The notes under the pieces were generated by a model. That model saw only the letters and a program-made list of their open reading frames with translations. It searched no databases and was not told where the DNA came from. The position numbers and the translations under genes are program-made. Below, piece after piece: positions 45,140 to 55,050 of a stretch of 64,000 bases of DNA. Origin of the DNA: Hydrogenimonas urashimensis (GTDB taxonomy: Bacteria > Campylobacterota > Campylobacteria > Campylobacterales > Hydrogenimonadaceae); the NCBI RefSeq assembly GCF_016593255.1, contig NZ_AP023212.1, positions 1,644,501-1,708,500 of the forward strand, read 5' to 3'. Positions within the stretch are counted from its first letter, which is position 1; each line of letters starts with the position of its first letter.

Positions 45140-45673
45140 ATGAAACTCGGCATCCTCTCCGATACCCACAAAAAATTGGGACGCGCCCGCAGGGCGATCG
45201 ACATGCTGGTCGAAAACGGTGCGGAGTTTCTGATCCATGCCGGGGACATTGGCAGGGAAGAGACGCTGGCCTATATGGAGTCGATCGGTCTTGCCTATGT
45301 GGCGGTGCTTGGTAACAACGATGAAAAGCTGGCCCACCTGGAAGACCGCTACGCACTTTTCAGGGAACCCCACTATTTCGACATTGGCGGTCTGCGTGTC
45401 AAACTGATGCACCATCCATGGTTTCTCTCGCCCGATGCCGACCTGATCGTTTTCGGCCATACCCACAAGTTTTCGCTGGAGTGCCGCCTCAGCGGCGAGC
45501 TTTTTATCAATCCCGGGGAGGTGTGCGCGAGGAACAAGCCGGTCAGCGAGGCGGTTCTGCTTGAGCTTCGGGAGGATGCATGGCATATCGTCCATTGCGA
45601 ACGCCGCATCAAAGAGAGCGAATGGCGGTATAATAGACATATCTGTTCCCGAAAGGTTCCGGCGGATGTCTAG
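45140..45673 (+). CDS. YfcE/MJ0936-family metallophosphoesterase
   Basis: The 177-residue calcineurin-like phosphoesterase has all the metal motifs: GILSDTHKK (D-x-H), IHAGDIG (GD), VLGNND (GNxD), MHHP and FGHTHK. Members hydrolyse phosphodiesters in vitro; the natural substrate is unknown. It starts 14 bases after repeat element 1 with no clear ribosome site, and its 3' end overlaps bioB by 8 bases. Confidence 0.9.
   Translation: MKLGILSDTHKKLGRARRAIDMLVENGAEFLIHAGDIGREETLAYMESIGLAYVAVLGNNDEKLAHLEDRYALFREPHYFDIGGLRVKLMHHPWFLSPDADLIVFGHTHKFSLECRLSGELFINPGEVCARNKPVSEAVLLELREDAWHIVHCERRIKESEWRYNRHICSRKVPADV
45629..45634 (+). promoter_or_regulatory. Internal -10 box upstream of bioB
   Basis: TATAAT lies 31 bases before the bioB ATG, inside the 3' end of the phosphoesterase gene. 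It could give bioB its own transcript. Confidence 0.4.
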
Positions 45674-46514
45674 AAAAATCTTTCTGTGTGCCATCAGCAA
45701 CATCTCCAGCGGCCACTGCCTCGAGGATTGCAGATTCTGTACCCAGAGTGTCCGATACGGGGCCGACATCTCCCGTTACTACCACAAGCCGATCGAAACG
45801 ATTGTCGAAGAGGCGAAACGGGCGCGGGAGCGCAAAGCAGCCGGTTTCTGCCTTGTTACGGCCGGTAGGGGAATCGACGAGAAGACGCTGCGCTTCGTCT
45901 GCGAAACGGCCGAAGCGGTCAAAAAAGAGGTGGCGGGACTCGCTCTTATCGCCTGCAACGGTACGGCGAGCGTGGAACAACTCACGATTTTGAAAGAGCA
46001 CGGCATCGACAGTTACAACCACAACCTGGAGACATCCGAAACGTTCTACCCCCAAATATGCACCACCCACAGCTGGAAAGAGCGCTACGAAACCTGCGAA
46101 AATGTCAAAAAGGCGGGGCTAAAGCTCTGCACAGGCGGCATTTTCGGCCTTGGCGAGAGCATGGAAGATCGTCTTTTGTTGCTCGAAAGTATCCGCTCTC
46201 TTGATCCGGCATCGGTGCCGATCAATTTCTACCATCCAAATACCGCCCTGCCTCTGGAGAAGAAGACGGTTCCGGCCAAAGAGGCGCTGAAGATGATACG
46301 GATCGCCAGGGAGGTGCTGGGTGAGCGGCGTATCATGGTCGCGGGAGGCCGCGAAATCACCTTCGGGGACGAGGATTACAGAATCTTCGAGGCGGGCGCG
46401 GATGCCATCGTGATCGGCGATTACCTGACCACGCGGGGGAAGGAGCCGACGCGTGACCATAGGATGCTGCAAGCACACGGATACGAGATCGCCGGGAGCT
46501 GCCATGAGCAGTGA
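45666..46514 (+). CDS. bioB: Biotin synthase
   Basis: The 282-residue radical-SAM enzyme inserts sulfur into dethiobiotin. The cluster motif is CLEDCRFC (CxxxCxxC) at about residues 18-25, within the short campylobacterial N-terminus MSRKIFLCAISNISSGHC. NHNLETSETFY and GGIFGLGES are the substrate and SAM regions, and FYHPNTALPLE is also typical of this phylum. Start 45666 overlaps the upstream gene by 8 bases; the ORF frame is open 35 codons earlier. The product serves AccB. Confidence 0.95.
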   Translation: MSRKIFLCAISNISSGHCLEDCRFCTQSVRYGADISRYYHKPIETIVEEAKRARERKAAGFCLVTAGRGIDEKTLRFVCETAEAVKKEVAGLALIACNGTASVEQLTILKEHGIDSYNHNLETSETFYPQICTTHSWKERYETCENVKKAGLKLCTGGIFGLGESMEDRLLLLESIRSLDPASVPINFYHPNTALPLEKKTVPAKEALKMIRIAREVLGERRIMVAGGREITFGDEDYRIFEAGADAIVIGDYLTTRGKEPTRDHRMLQAHGYEIAGSCHEQ

Positions 46515-47706
46515 CGTTCTGATCATCGTGACCCTGTCGCTGCTGATCTGGGTGAGCCCCTTCATCGCGAAGCTCGTCAGGCTGCCTACGACGCCGGTCG
46601 AGATCATTCTGGGTTCCATCGCCGGAGGCATCGGACTTTTCGGGGAGGGAGACAACGAGATTTTCTCCATCGTCGCGGAGTTCGGGTTTCTCTACCTGAT
46701 GTTCGTGGCGGGCCTGGAGGTCAACGTCAAGAAACTGCTTCGCACCGACATGGAGATTCTGAAGACAGGATTCGCCTATCTGGGCATCCTCTACGCGCTA
46801 TCCGTGCTAATCGCCTACCAGCTTGGGATGAGTTTCGTTTTCATGGTGATTTTTCCTCTCATCTCCGTCGGGCTTATCGCCACCCTTTCGAAAGAGTACG
46901 GCAAGGAGACTCCCTGGGTCAAACTCTCGATCACCATCGGTATCCTGGGTGAGCTGATCAGTATCATCGTCCTGACACTCGCGAGTGCCGGCATCCATTA
47001 CGGTCTGGGGCTCGACTTCTTTTTCAAGATATCGGTTCTTGCCACGTTCATCGCGTCGATGGCGCTGGTCTATTACCTGTTGCATCTGCTTTTTTGGTGG
47101 TATCCGGAGATACGCAGTGTCATGATGCCCTATTTCGATACGAAGGAGCAAGATATTCGGCTGAGCATGGCGACCCTTTTCATCATGCTGGCGATCATGC
47201 TCTATCTCGGGCTTGAACTCGCCTTCGGCGCCTTCATCGCCGGTGTATTCATCGCGACCTTCTTCTCCCACAAGGAGGATTTGGAGGCGAAACTCTCCAG
47301 TTTCGGCTTCGGGTTTTTGATCCCGATCTTTTTCATCTATGTGGGAAGTTCCCTCCCCTACGAAGCGCTTCAGAAAGAGGGACTCATCCTCTTCTCCCTG
47401 ATTATCGCGGTTATCATGATTTTCATACGTATGCTGGCCTCGTCGGCATTCGTCCGTCTTTGCGGCTTCAGGAACGCGACGCTGATCGCCTTTTCGCATG
47501 CGATGCCCCTGACGCTTCTCATCGCCGTCGCGACGCTGGCGTTTCATGCGCGAAGCATCGACGAGTTTCACTACGAGGCATTCATTCTCGCCAGTATCGT
47601 GGAGGTGGTCGTTTCGATGGCGGCCATCAAGCTGCTGAACCGGAGAAAACCCGTGGAAGAGTGCGTTTTGGCCCCAGGCGGCAAAACCAAAAAGCAGAAT
47701 GGTTAG
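46504..47706 (+). CDS. Monovalent cation:proton antiporter (CPA2 type)
   Basis: The 400-residue protein has about 12 membrane helices and the Na_H_Exchanger fold: an N-terminal PFIAKLVRLPTTPVEIILGSIAGG, FAYLGILYALSVLI, and GLELAFGAFIAGVFIATFF where the NapA/KefB-type antiporters have their ion-binding helix 5 region. No C-terminal TrkA-N domain follows, unlike Kef. It should exchange Na+ or K+ for protons. It overlaps bioB by 11 bases. Start 46504 has GGGAG upstream. Confidence 0.88.
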   Translation: MSSDVLIIVTLSLLIWVSPFIAKLVRLPTTPVEIILGSIAGGIGLFGEGDNEIFSIVAEFGFLYLMFVAGLEVNVKKLLRTDMEILKTGFAYLGILYALSVLIAYQLGMSFVFMVIFPLISVGLIATLSKEYGKETPWVKLSITIGILGELISIIVLTLASAGIHYGLGLDFFFKISVLATFIASMALVYYLLHLLFWWYPEIRSVMMPYFDTKEQDIRLSMATLFIMLAIMLYLGLELAFGAFIAGVFIATFFSHKEDLEAKLSSFGFGFLIPIFFIYVGSSLPYEALQKEGLILFSLIIAVIMIFIRMLASSAFVRLCGFRNATLIAFSHAMPLTLLIAVATLAFHARSIDEFHYEAFILASIVEVVVSMAAIKLLNRRKPVEECVLAPGGKTKKQNG

Positions 47707-47722
47707 TCTCTTAAAAGCTTCG

Positions 47723-47741
47723 AAACCGTCGGTTTTAAAAA
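47723..47741. terminator. Small hairpin between convergent antiporter and aroK genes
   Basis: AAACC (47723-47727) and GGTTT (47731-47735) pair over the loop GTC, with T and A runs on the two sides, in the 37-base convergent gap. It is a weak bidirectional terminator candidate. Confidence 0.45.
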
Positions 47742-47743
47742 GC

Positions 47744-48271
47744 CTATGCGTTTTGTTTCTCTTCGATTTTTGAAAGAATCTCTTCGACAATGGCGTCGGG
47801 ATCTCTGTCGGCGTCGACGGTAATCTGCGCCCGCTTTTCGTAAATCCTCTCCCTGGCTTCAAACAGCATCCGTGTCTTGGCTGTATCGTTGAAAAGGGGG
47901 CGCTTTTTGCGCTCTTCGGGCCGGATGCGCTGTAGAATCTTTTCGAAGGAGATTTTCAGGTAGACCACTGTTCCGATATCACGAAGTTTTTCGACAACCA
48001 TCGGCATGCCGCCGCCGGTGGAGACGATGCTGCCGCGAACACACTCGGCGAGCCAACGGGCGCTCTGTTGTTCCAACTGGCGAAAATAGGCCTCCCCCTT
48101 TTCATCGAAGATGGAGGGAATCGCTTTGCCCTGGGCCGATTCGATCAGGGCGTCGGCATCGAGGAAGTAGCGTCCGCTGCGCTGGGCGAGCCGGCGTCCT
48201 ACCGTACTTTTCCCCGCCCCCATGAAGCCTATGAGAACGATATTCTCAGCGCACCTCAAGGAGGTATCCAT
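47744..48271 (-). CDS. aroK: Shikimate kinase
   Basis: The 175-residue P-loop kinase phosphorylates shikimate toward chorismate, which MqnA and aromatic amino acid synthesis then use. It has NIVLIGFMGAGKSTVGRRLA (Walker A), FLDADALIE (shikimate Asp), FRQLEQQ, VSTGGGMPM and the lid RPEERKKRPLF. The start at 48271 lies 26 bases inside the AMIN-domain gene; GAGG on the minus strand is not obvious, so coupling to the upstream gene is likely. Confidence 0.95.
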   Translation of the reverse strand: MDTSLRCAENIVLIGFMGAGKSTVGRRLAQRSGRYFLDADALIESAQGKAIPSIFDEKGEAYFRQLEQQSARWLAECVRGSIVSTGGGMPMVVEKLRDIGTVVYLKISFEKILQRIRPEERKKRPLFNDTAKTRMLFEARERIYEKRAQITVDADRDPDAIVEEILSKIEEKQNA

Positions 48272-48938
48272 CGTCCGTTTTCTTGATGTCGTACCGGTAG
48301 GGGGCATCGAATGTGACAACGACGCGGTAATACCCTTCATGGTTGCCGATATCGACGGCGGTGAACGGGGGTGTATCCAAATCTTTGTGTTTGGTAAGAA
48401 AGCCCGCCTTTCGCCGGAAGTCTATCGCCACTTTGAAGGGATGGGTCAGATGGAATGCGCGGATTTTCTCATCTTTCGTGAGAATTTTGATACGGTTCTT
48501 TTCGATCTTCAGCGATACAAAGGGAAGGGGAGCGTATTTGATCGCCGGCTCTGCGTGGCCGACCGCGGTGGAGGGTTTCGGTTTGGCTGCGGCTTTTTTC
48601 TTTTCGCGCCGCAGAGGTGTCCTGGTTTTTGGGGGCACCGCCGGCGGTGTCACCTCCTCCTGGGAGATGATGAGGGGTTTGTGCCAATCGATTGACCGAT
48701 CGATGGCGACGATCTCTTTTTTGATCGATCCGTCAATGGATTGGTAGTAGATGGCGACGGAGGTGAGAATGCGTGCATCCACGGGAAGCTGGACTCGGGT
48801 CTTTTCAAAAGGGGGTGCCTTTTCGACCTTGTTGGATGTCACGGGCAAAACGGTGTTGTCGATGATGGGTTTGAAAGGGTTCTCTCTTGCCTCGGAGGCC
48901 AGTAGCGCCATGCAAAGTAAAAACAGATATTTTCTCAT
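48246..48938 (-). CDS. AMIN-domain periplasmic protein
   Basis: The 230-residue protein has a signal peptide (residues 1-17), a Pro/Lys-rich linker (about 95-125) and a C-terminal beta-rich domain of AMIN type (FVSLKIEKNRIKILTKDE, HPFKVAIDFRRKAG, YYRVVVTFDAPYRYDI). AMIN domains bind peptidoglycan or localise proteins to the septum or pole. It is coupled to the FtsB-like gene by ATGA, supporting a cell-envelope or division role. No enzyme domain is attached. Confidence 0.78.
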   Translation of the reverse strand: MRKYLFLLCMALLASEARENPFKPIIDNTVLPVTSNKVEKAPPFEKTRVQLPVDARILTSVAIYYQSIDGSIKKEIVAIDRSIDWHKPLIISQEEVTPPAVPPKTRTPLRREKKKAAAKPKPSTAVGHAEPAIKYAPLPFVSLKIEKNRIKILTKDEKIRAFHLTHPFKVAIDFRRKAGFLTKHKDLDTPPFTAVDIGNHEGYYRVVVTFDAPYRYDIKKTDDGYLLEVR

Positions 48939-49206
48939 TGGTCCGGCTCCAGTTGTTTCAGTTCGAAGTACTCTTTCTGCAGGGCCGCATTTTCCTTTTT
49001 GAGAAGCCTGATGTGGTGTTCATAGGTGGTTCGCTGCTCCTCAAGACCAAGCAGAACGGTCAGCGAGTTGGGACCGAAAAGCAGAACACCGGCATAGATG
49101 CCCAGCCCAACGACGGCGATCAGTGCGGCAAGAATACGCTGAAGAGGTATGCCGAAGATGGCGATCGACCGGCTTCCGCCGGTCGGGACTACCTCGATAT
49201 CGGGCA

Positions 49207-49207
<1 letters not shown>
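48935..49207 (-). CDS. FtsB/DivIC-like septum protein
   Basis: The 90-residue protein has one membrane helix (about 23-46) and a following coiled coil (VLLGLEEQRTTYEHHIRLLKKENAALQKEYFELKQLEPD), the layout of FtsB, which links FtsQ and FtsL in the divisome. Similarity beyond topology is low, as usual for the family. Its ATG shares one base with the eno stop (TAATG), and eno-ftsB pairs are widespread in bacteria. Confidence 0.82.
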
Positions 49208-50502
<1,295 letters not shown>

Positions 50503-50521
50503 CTATGTTTGGGTGCCGTTT

Positions 50522-51571
50522 TTATTCGGTACCGGCTGCCTTGATATCGTCTTCGCTCATTTCGAGCATGGTGCTTCCGATGCCCAGCGCCTCTTTGATC
50601 TCCTCTTCGATTCTGGCGGCGAGTTCCGGGTTGTCCTTGAGGGTCTGCTTGGCGTTTTCGCGTCCCTGGCCCAGTTTCGTCTCTTTGTAACTGAACCAGG
50701 CTCCCGATTTGTCGATAATGTCGAGTTTGACCCCGTAATCGATGATCTCGCCCTCCTTGCTGATCCCCTCTCCGAACATGATGTCGAATTCGGCGATGCG
50801 GAAAGGCGGCGCGACTTTGTTTTTGACCACTTTCGCTTTGACCCGGTTGCCGATCTGGTTTTCGCCCTGTTTCAGGGTCGCTATGCGGCGTACGTCGATG
50901 CGGACGGACGCGTAGAATTTAAGGGCGTTTCCGCCGGTTGTCGTCTCGGGGCTGCCGTAACCCATTGTACCAATTTTCATACGAATCTGGTTGATGAATA
51001 TGACTGTGGTCTCCATTTTGTGCAGAACGCCTGTAAGCTTTCGTAACGCCTGGCTCATCAAGCGCGCCTGCAGCCCGACATGGGTGTCTCCCATATCCCC
51101 TTCGATCTCCGCCTTGGGGGTGAGTGCCGCCACGGAGTCCACGACGATCACATCCACCGCCCCGCTTCGGGCGATGGTTTCGACGATGTCGAGTGCCTGT
51201 TCGCCGAAATCGGGCTGGCTCACCAGCAGATTTTCCACATCGACGCCGAGATTTTTGGCGTAGCGCACATCAAGCGCGTGTTCCGCGTCGATGAAGGCGC
51301 AGATGCTGCCATCCTTCTGCGCTTCCGAGATGATCTGCAGCGCGAGCGTCGTCTTGCCCGAACTTTCCGGCCCGTAGATTTCGATAATGCGCCCACGCGG
51401 CACTCCGCCGATTCCCAGCGCCATATCGAGTCCCAGCGATCCTGTGCTGATCGCTTCGATCGGCTCGATCTCCCTGTCACCCAGGCGCACCAGCGCTCCC
51501 TTGCCGAATGCCTTGTCGATCTGTTTGATCGCGACATCCAGCGCCTTCTGTTTATTCGGATCTATGTTCAT
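50522..51571 (-). CDS. recA: Recombinase RecA
   Basis: The 349-residue protein carries the Walker [14 protein letters not shown] (about 66-78), the [21 protein letters not shown] region, [10 protein letters not shown] with loop L2 [19 protein letters not shown], and an acidic C-terminal end ([13 protein letters not shown]). It performs strand exchange and co-protease functions. AAAGGG lies upstream of the ATG. It is divergent from mqnD. Confidence 0.98.
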   Translation of the reverse strand: MNIDPNKQKALDVAIKQIDKAFGKGALVRLGDREIEPIEAISTGSLGLDMALGIGGVPRGRIIEIYGPESSGKTTLALQIISEAQKDGSICAFIDAEHALDVRYAKNLGVDVENLLVSQPDFGEQALDIVETIARSGAVDVIVVDSVAALTPKAEIEGDMGDTHVGLQARLMSQALRKLTGVLHKMETTVIFINQIRMKIGTMGYGSPETTTGGNALKFYASVRIDVRRIATLKQGENQIGNRVKAKVVKNKVAPPFRIAEFDIMFGEGISKEGEIIDYGVKLDIIDKSGAWFSYKETKLGQGRENAKQTLKDNPELAARIEEEIKEALGIGSTMLEMSEDDIKAAGTE

Positions 51572-51687
51572 CCAAACCCTTTGAAAAGAAATTAGTGATA
51601 TTTTATCACCAATTCGATAAAATCTTGCAAAAAGATGATGATCACCGGTTATCGACCATTGCTCATCTAAAAGGCGCTTCGCGTTTC

Positions 51688-52569
51688 ATGAAGGATTATG
51701 CCATCAAACCCAGCACTCTCTTGGTTGCCCATTCGCCCGATGCGGACGATATTTTCATGTACTACGCCATCAAATTCGGCTGGGTGAGCCCGCCTGTTCC
51801 TTTCGACAATATCGCTCTGGATATCGAAACACTCAATGAAGCGGCACTGGCAGGCACCTACGATGTGACCGCGATCAGCTTCGCCCTCTACCCGAAAATA
51901 CGAAACGATTACGCCCTGTTGCGCACCGCCGTCAGTTTCGGGGAGGGGTATGGCCCCAAGCTGATCAAAAGAAAGGGAACCCGGCTGCGCAGAAATTTCA
52001 AGGTGGCGCTTTCGGGCAGGCATACGACCAACGCTATGCTTTTTCGCATCGCCTATCCCGAGGCCCGCATCGTCTACAAAAATTTTCTCGATATCGAAAA
52101 GGCGGTACTGGAGGGAGAGGTGCACGCGGGGGTGCTGATTCACGAAAGCATTCTCGATTTCGACGAGAGCCTGGAGGTGGAACGGGAAATATGGGATATC
52201 TGGCGGGAACTCGCGGGCAGGGAGCTGCCGCTTCCTTTGGGCGGTATGGCCCTGCGCCGCTCCATCCCGCTGACCCGGGCGATCGCCGTCGAGAACGCCC
52301 TCATCCGAGCCGTTGACGTGGCCGACCGCCACCGCCACCTCCTGGCCAGAATGCTTTTGGAACGCCACCTTGTCCGCATCGATGCCGACACCCTCGATAC
52401 CTATCTGGATCTTTACGCCAACGACAAGAGCGTCACGATGGATGCCGCTCAGCTCGAAGCGCTGAACAGGCTCTTTCAGATAGGGTACGAGCACGGGTTT
52501 TACGAATGTCCGATAGATGCGGAAGATTTTATGATACCCACAGAGTATTTGTCGGAGCGGTTTTCGTGA
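51688..52569 (+). CDS. mqnD: 1,4-dihydroxy-6-naphthoate synthase MqnD (futalosine pathway)
   Basis: The 293-residue protein has the MqnD start LLVAHSPDADDIFMYYAIKFG and continues with YDVTAISFALYPKI, GEGYGPKLIKR, SGRHTTNAMLFRIAYPEA and GVLIHESILDFDE, the substrate cleft with its histidine and arginines. It converts cyclic dehypoxanthine futalosine to dihydroxynaphthoate, a late menaquinone step. The start at 51688 is by homology; the ribosome site is weak. Its stop codon lies inside a 13-bp perfect hairpin. Confidence 0.92.
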   Translation: MKDYAIKPSTLLVAHSPDADDIFMYYAIKFGWVSPPVPFDNIALDIETLNEAALAGTYDVTAISFALYPKIRNDYALLRTAVSFGEGYGPKLIKRKGTRLRRNFKVALSGRHTTNAMLFRIAYPEARIVYKNFLDIEKAVLEGEVHAGVLIHESILDFDESLEVEREIWDIWRELAGRELPLPLGGMALRRSIPLTRAIAVENALIRAVDVADRHRHLLARMLLERHLVRIDADTLDTYLDLYANDKSVTMDAAQLEALNRLFQIGYEHGFYECPIDAEDFMIPTEYLSERFS

Positions 52570-52581
52570 AACCGCTCCGAC
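52551..52581. terminator. 13-bp perfect hairpin spanning the mqnD stop codon
   Basis: GTCGGAGCGGTTT (52551-52563) is exactly complementary to AAACCGCTCCGAC (52569-52581) around the loop TCGTG; the TGA stop is at 52567-52569. There is no T run, so it could be a terminator-like or RNA-stabilising structure, or the edge of the repeat element that follows. Confidence 0.6.
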
Positions 52582-52584
52582 GCA

Positions 52585-52732
52585 GTGAAAAGTTCGCGGT
52601 GAAAAGTGAAAAGTTTCAGAAGGGTCGCTTGGCTTGCTTTTACTTTTATATAAAAGAAAACAGGTTCGCAAAGCGAACGAAGTATCATCGATACGCGGTG
52701 CGAAGCATCGCCCATACACTTTTCACTTTTCA
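52585..52732. repeat. Heptad-repeat hairpin element 2 (mqnD-fliQ gap)
   Basis: GTGAAAA units in 7-base phase (from 52585: GTGAAAA, GTTCGCG, GTGAAAA, GTGAAAA) are mirrored at the right end; 52600-52614 and 52718-52732 are perfect 15-base inverted copies. Between them lie the 14-base palindrome CTTTTATATAAAAG (52643-52656) and three triloop hairpins: 52664-52678, 52682-52694 and 52695-52711. This fills most of the 186-base gap; no gene is seen. Confidence 0.8.
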
Positions 52733-52755
52733 TCATTTTGCCGGAGTCAAGATAG

Positions 52756-53022
52756 ATGGAAGCCCAGTTCGTCGCGCTCGGAGTGGAGACACTGAAACTG
52801 GCGCTGATACTCTCTTTGCCGATGCTCTTGGCAGGGTTGATCGCCGGACTGGCCATCAGCATTTTCCAGGCGACGACCCAGATCAACGAGATGACGCTTA
52901 GCTTCATACCCAAGATCATCATCGTCGCGCTTGTCATGATTATTACGATGCCGTGGATGATGAATGAGATGATAGACTTCACGACCCGCATTTACGATAT
53001 GATCAAAGGTTTCGCTTTTTGA
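52756..53022 (+). CDS. fliQ: Flagellar export apparatus protein FliQ
   Basis: The 88-residue protein has two membrane helices (about 14-37 and 52-74) with the FliQ pattern ETLKLALILSLPMLLAGLIAGLAISIFQATTQINEMTLSFIPKI. It is part of the FliP5-Q4-R1 export gate. It overlaps murB by 4 bases, and I recall the same fliQ-murB pair near recA and eno in C. jejuni. Confidence 0.95.
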   Translation: MEAQFVALGVETLKLALILSLPMLLAGLIAGLAISIFQATTQINEMTLSFIPKIIIVALVMIITMPWMMNEMIDFTTRIYDMIKGFAF

Positions 53023-53801
53023 CCTTCCGCCGTATCGATTTCTCGAAATTTTCCAGTATCAAAATCGGCCCCGCCATCGATGTGATGGTTCTGGAAAAAG
53101 GAGACAGCCCGCCGAGTGGGCGATTTTTGATAGGCCACGCCAACAATCTCCTCATCTCTTGCGCCCCGCCACCCCTGATGATGCTCGGCAAGGATTTCGA
53201 CTACATCGCAATCGAAGAGGATGCGTTGGTCATTGGCGCGTCGACACCCACGGGGAAAATCCTCTCTTTCTGCAAAAAACACGATATCGGCGGGTTCGAG
53301 TATGTGGCGAAACTTCCCGGTACGCTGGGCGGGATGCTGGCGATGAATGCGGGAGTCAAATCCCATGAGACTTTCGATGCGCTTTTGGGTGTTGTCACCG
53401 ACCGGGGACGTTTCCGCAAAGAGGAGATTCCCCACGGCTACCGCTACGCACAGCTTCCCGGTATCGCCTACGAGGCGTCGTTTATGCTCAAAAGGGGGTT
53501 CGACCGGCATCTGGCCGAAGCGTTGGTGGCGCTGCGTGCCCACCAGCCCAGGGAACCGAGCGCGGGGAGTGTTTTCAAGAACCCGCCGGGCGATTACGCC
53601 GGCCGGCTCATCGAGGAAGCCGGGCTGAAGGGGCATCGCATCGGCGCAATGGCATGGAGCCGGATGCACGCCAACTTTCTGGTCAATCTCGGGGGCGGCA
53701 GTTTCGAAGATGCGATGGCACTCATCGACCTGGCCCGTCGGAGGGTATGGAAGCAGTTTGGTGTCGAGCTCTCCTTGGAAATCAAAATCGTTGATAAATA
53801 A
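53019..53801 (+). CDS. murB: UDP-N-acetylenolpyruvoylglucosamine reductase
   Basis: The 260-residue FAD enzyme reduces the enolpyruvyl ether to UDP-MurNAc in peptidoglycan synthesis. It has the FAD region ALVIGASTPTGKIL, the GTLGGMLAMNAGVKSHE substrate segment and EPSAGSVFKNPPGDYAGRLIEEAGLKG with the catalytic serine, then HANFLVNLGGGS. The start is TTG overlapping the fliQ stop (TTGA). Its 260 residues match the short type found in Campylobacterota. Confidence 0.95.
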   Translation: MTFRRIDFSKFSSIKIGPAIDVMVLEKGDSPPSGRFLIGHANNLLISCAPPPLMMLGKDFDYIAIEEDALVIGASTPTGKILSFCKKHDIGGFEYVAKLPGTLGGMLAMNAGVKSHETFDALLGVVTDRGRFRKEEIPHGYRYAQLPGIAYEASFMLKRGFDRHLAEALVALRAHQPREPSAGSVFKNPPGDYAGRLIEEAGLKGHRIGAMAWSRMHANFLVNLGGGSFEDAMALIDLARRRVWKQFGVELSLEIKIVDK

Positions 53802-53818
53802 ATCAAAAATCATTTATT

Positions 53819-53846
53819 TTGCAAAACGAACAACCTTTTGTATAAT
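53819..53846 (+). promoter_or_regulatory. Sigma-70-like promoter of the YeeE/YedE pair
   Basis: TTGCAA (53819-53824), 16 bases, then TATAAT (53841-53846), 30 bases before the ATG at 53877. This is one of the few promoters here with a recognisable -35. Confidence 0.65.
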
Positions 53847-53876
53847 CCGCTCGAATTCAATAGATAAGGATACACT

Positions 53877-54392
53877 ATGGCAAGAAAGATCTCCTGGCTG
53901 ACAGGCGGCCTGATGATGGCGCTGCTGATTCTTTTCACCTTTTCGATATGGGGTGCGGACCGGCCGATCGGAGCATCCACCTACGTTCCCTATTTCGCCG
54001 GCCTTCTGTTCGGACTCGATCCCGAGCAGTACGAATATATGAGAGAGATCGAAAAGGCGGGTGCCTGGGAGGGCGTCATGCTGCTCGGCGCCTTTTTGGG
54101 CGGTCTGTTCATGTCCGTTTTCGTGACGAAAACCTTCCGTTTCAGCGTATTGCCCTCTCTTTGGAAAGAGCGGAAGAACCGATCCGTGGCCTCGCGCCTT
54201 TTCTGGAGCTTTGTATCGGGGTTCATAATGATCGTCGGCGCGCGTCTGGCGGGCGGATGCACGAGCGGCCATTTTCTCTCCGGCGCCAGCCAGATCGCGG
54301 TGAGCGGACTGATTTTCGGGGGCATCGTCATGGTGACGCTTCTTGTCACAGGTCGACTTTTCTACAAGAAGAGAGGAGCCCAGGATGTTTGA
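53877..54392 (+). CDS. YeeE/YedE sulfur-transport family, first half
   Basis: The 171-residue membrane protein has about four helices and the family motif IVGARLAGGCTSGHFLSG with its conserved cysteine (about residue 129). In TsuA (full-length YeeE) three such cysteines line the thiosulfate path; here the transporter is split into two genes, common in this phylum. It probably imports thiosulfate or another reactive sulfur species. The stop overlaps the second half by 8 bases, so the two are co-translated. Confidence 0.85.
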   Translation: MARKISWLTGGLMMALLILFTFSIWGADRPIGASTYVPYFAGLLFGLDPEQYEYMREIEKAGAWEGVMLLGAFLGGLFMSVFVTKTFRFSVLPSLWKERKNRSVASRLFWSFVSGFIMIVGARLAGGCTSGHFLSGASQIAVSGLIFGGIVMVTLLVTGRLFYKKRGAQDV

Positions 54393-55002
54393 CGAGTTGC
54401 TGCAGCGCTTTATGCATATGTTCGAGGTCGTGGCCGCCGAGGGGCACGGAAGTGTCTGGATGGTGCTTTTTATCGGCTTCGTATTCGGCGCGATCATTCA
54501 GTGGTCGCGGGTGGACAAGTTTGAAAAAATCGCCGGTTTCGCGATGCTGGAGGATATGACCGTACCCAAGATGCTCTTCTTCGCGATCGGTTTCGCGAGC
54601 ATCTTTCTTTATGTTTTCATCGAAATTGGACTGGCACACTACCATGTCAAGCCGATCATGCTCGGAGGCCTCGTGATCGGCGCGATCCTTTTCGGCGTGG
54701 CGATGGCGATATTCGGAAAGTGCCCGGGAACGGGGCCCATCTCCGTGGCAGAGGGGCGGATCGACGTACTTGTCGGCGCGATCGGGGGCATTTTCGGCGG
54801 TCTCTTCTTTACGTGGGCCTATCCGTGGCTCAAGCCGATCATGGGGCCCGACTACGGCAAACTGACGCTGCCGCAGTTTTTCGAGGGCCAGGAGCATCTG
54901 GTCGTCCTCATCTACGGACTGGCTCTGATCGCCGTGGCGTTCGTGATCCCGGACATCGAATATCTCGATCCGGAAGATCACGAAAAGAAGGCGGAACTCT
55001 AA
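54385..55002 (+). CDS. YeeE/YedE sulfur-transport family, second half
   Basis: The 205-residue membrane protein has the second motif, AIFGKCPGTGPISVAEGRIDVLVGAIGG, with the conserved cysteine, and helices at about 22-42, 55-75, 82-106, 118-136 and 168-185. Together with the first half it makes one DUF395-type unit. The ATG at 54385 has AGGAG upstream and overlaps the previous gene. No rhodanese or TusA gene is adjacent. Confidence 0.87.
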   Translation: MFDELLQRFMHMFEVVAAEGHGSVWMVLFIGFVFGAIIQWSRVDKFEKIAGFAMLEDMTVPKMLFFAIGFASIFLYVFIEIGLAHYHVKPIMLGGLVIGAILFGVAMAIFGKCPGTGPISVAEGRIDVLVGAIGGIFGGLFFTWAYPWLKPIMGPDYGKLTLPQFFEGQEHLVVLIYGLALIAVAFVIPDIEYLDPEDHEKKAEL

Positions 55003-55025
55003 CCCCTTGGGGCCGCTCCTTTTGC

Positions 55026-55031
55026 TATAAT
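55026..55031 (+). promoter_or_regulatory. -10 box upstream of the SpoIIAA-like gene
   Basis: TATAAT lies 19 bases before the ATG at 55051, with AAAGGAG in between. No -35 is evident. Confidence 0.5.
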
Positions 55032-55050
55032 TCGGGCAAAAGGAGCGCCC

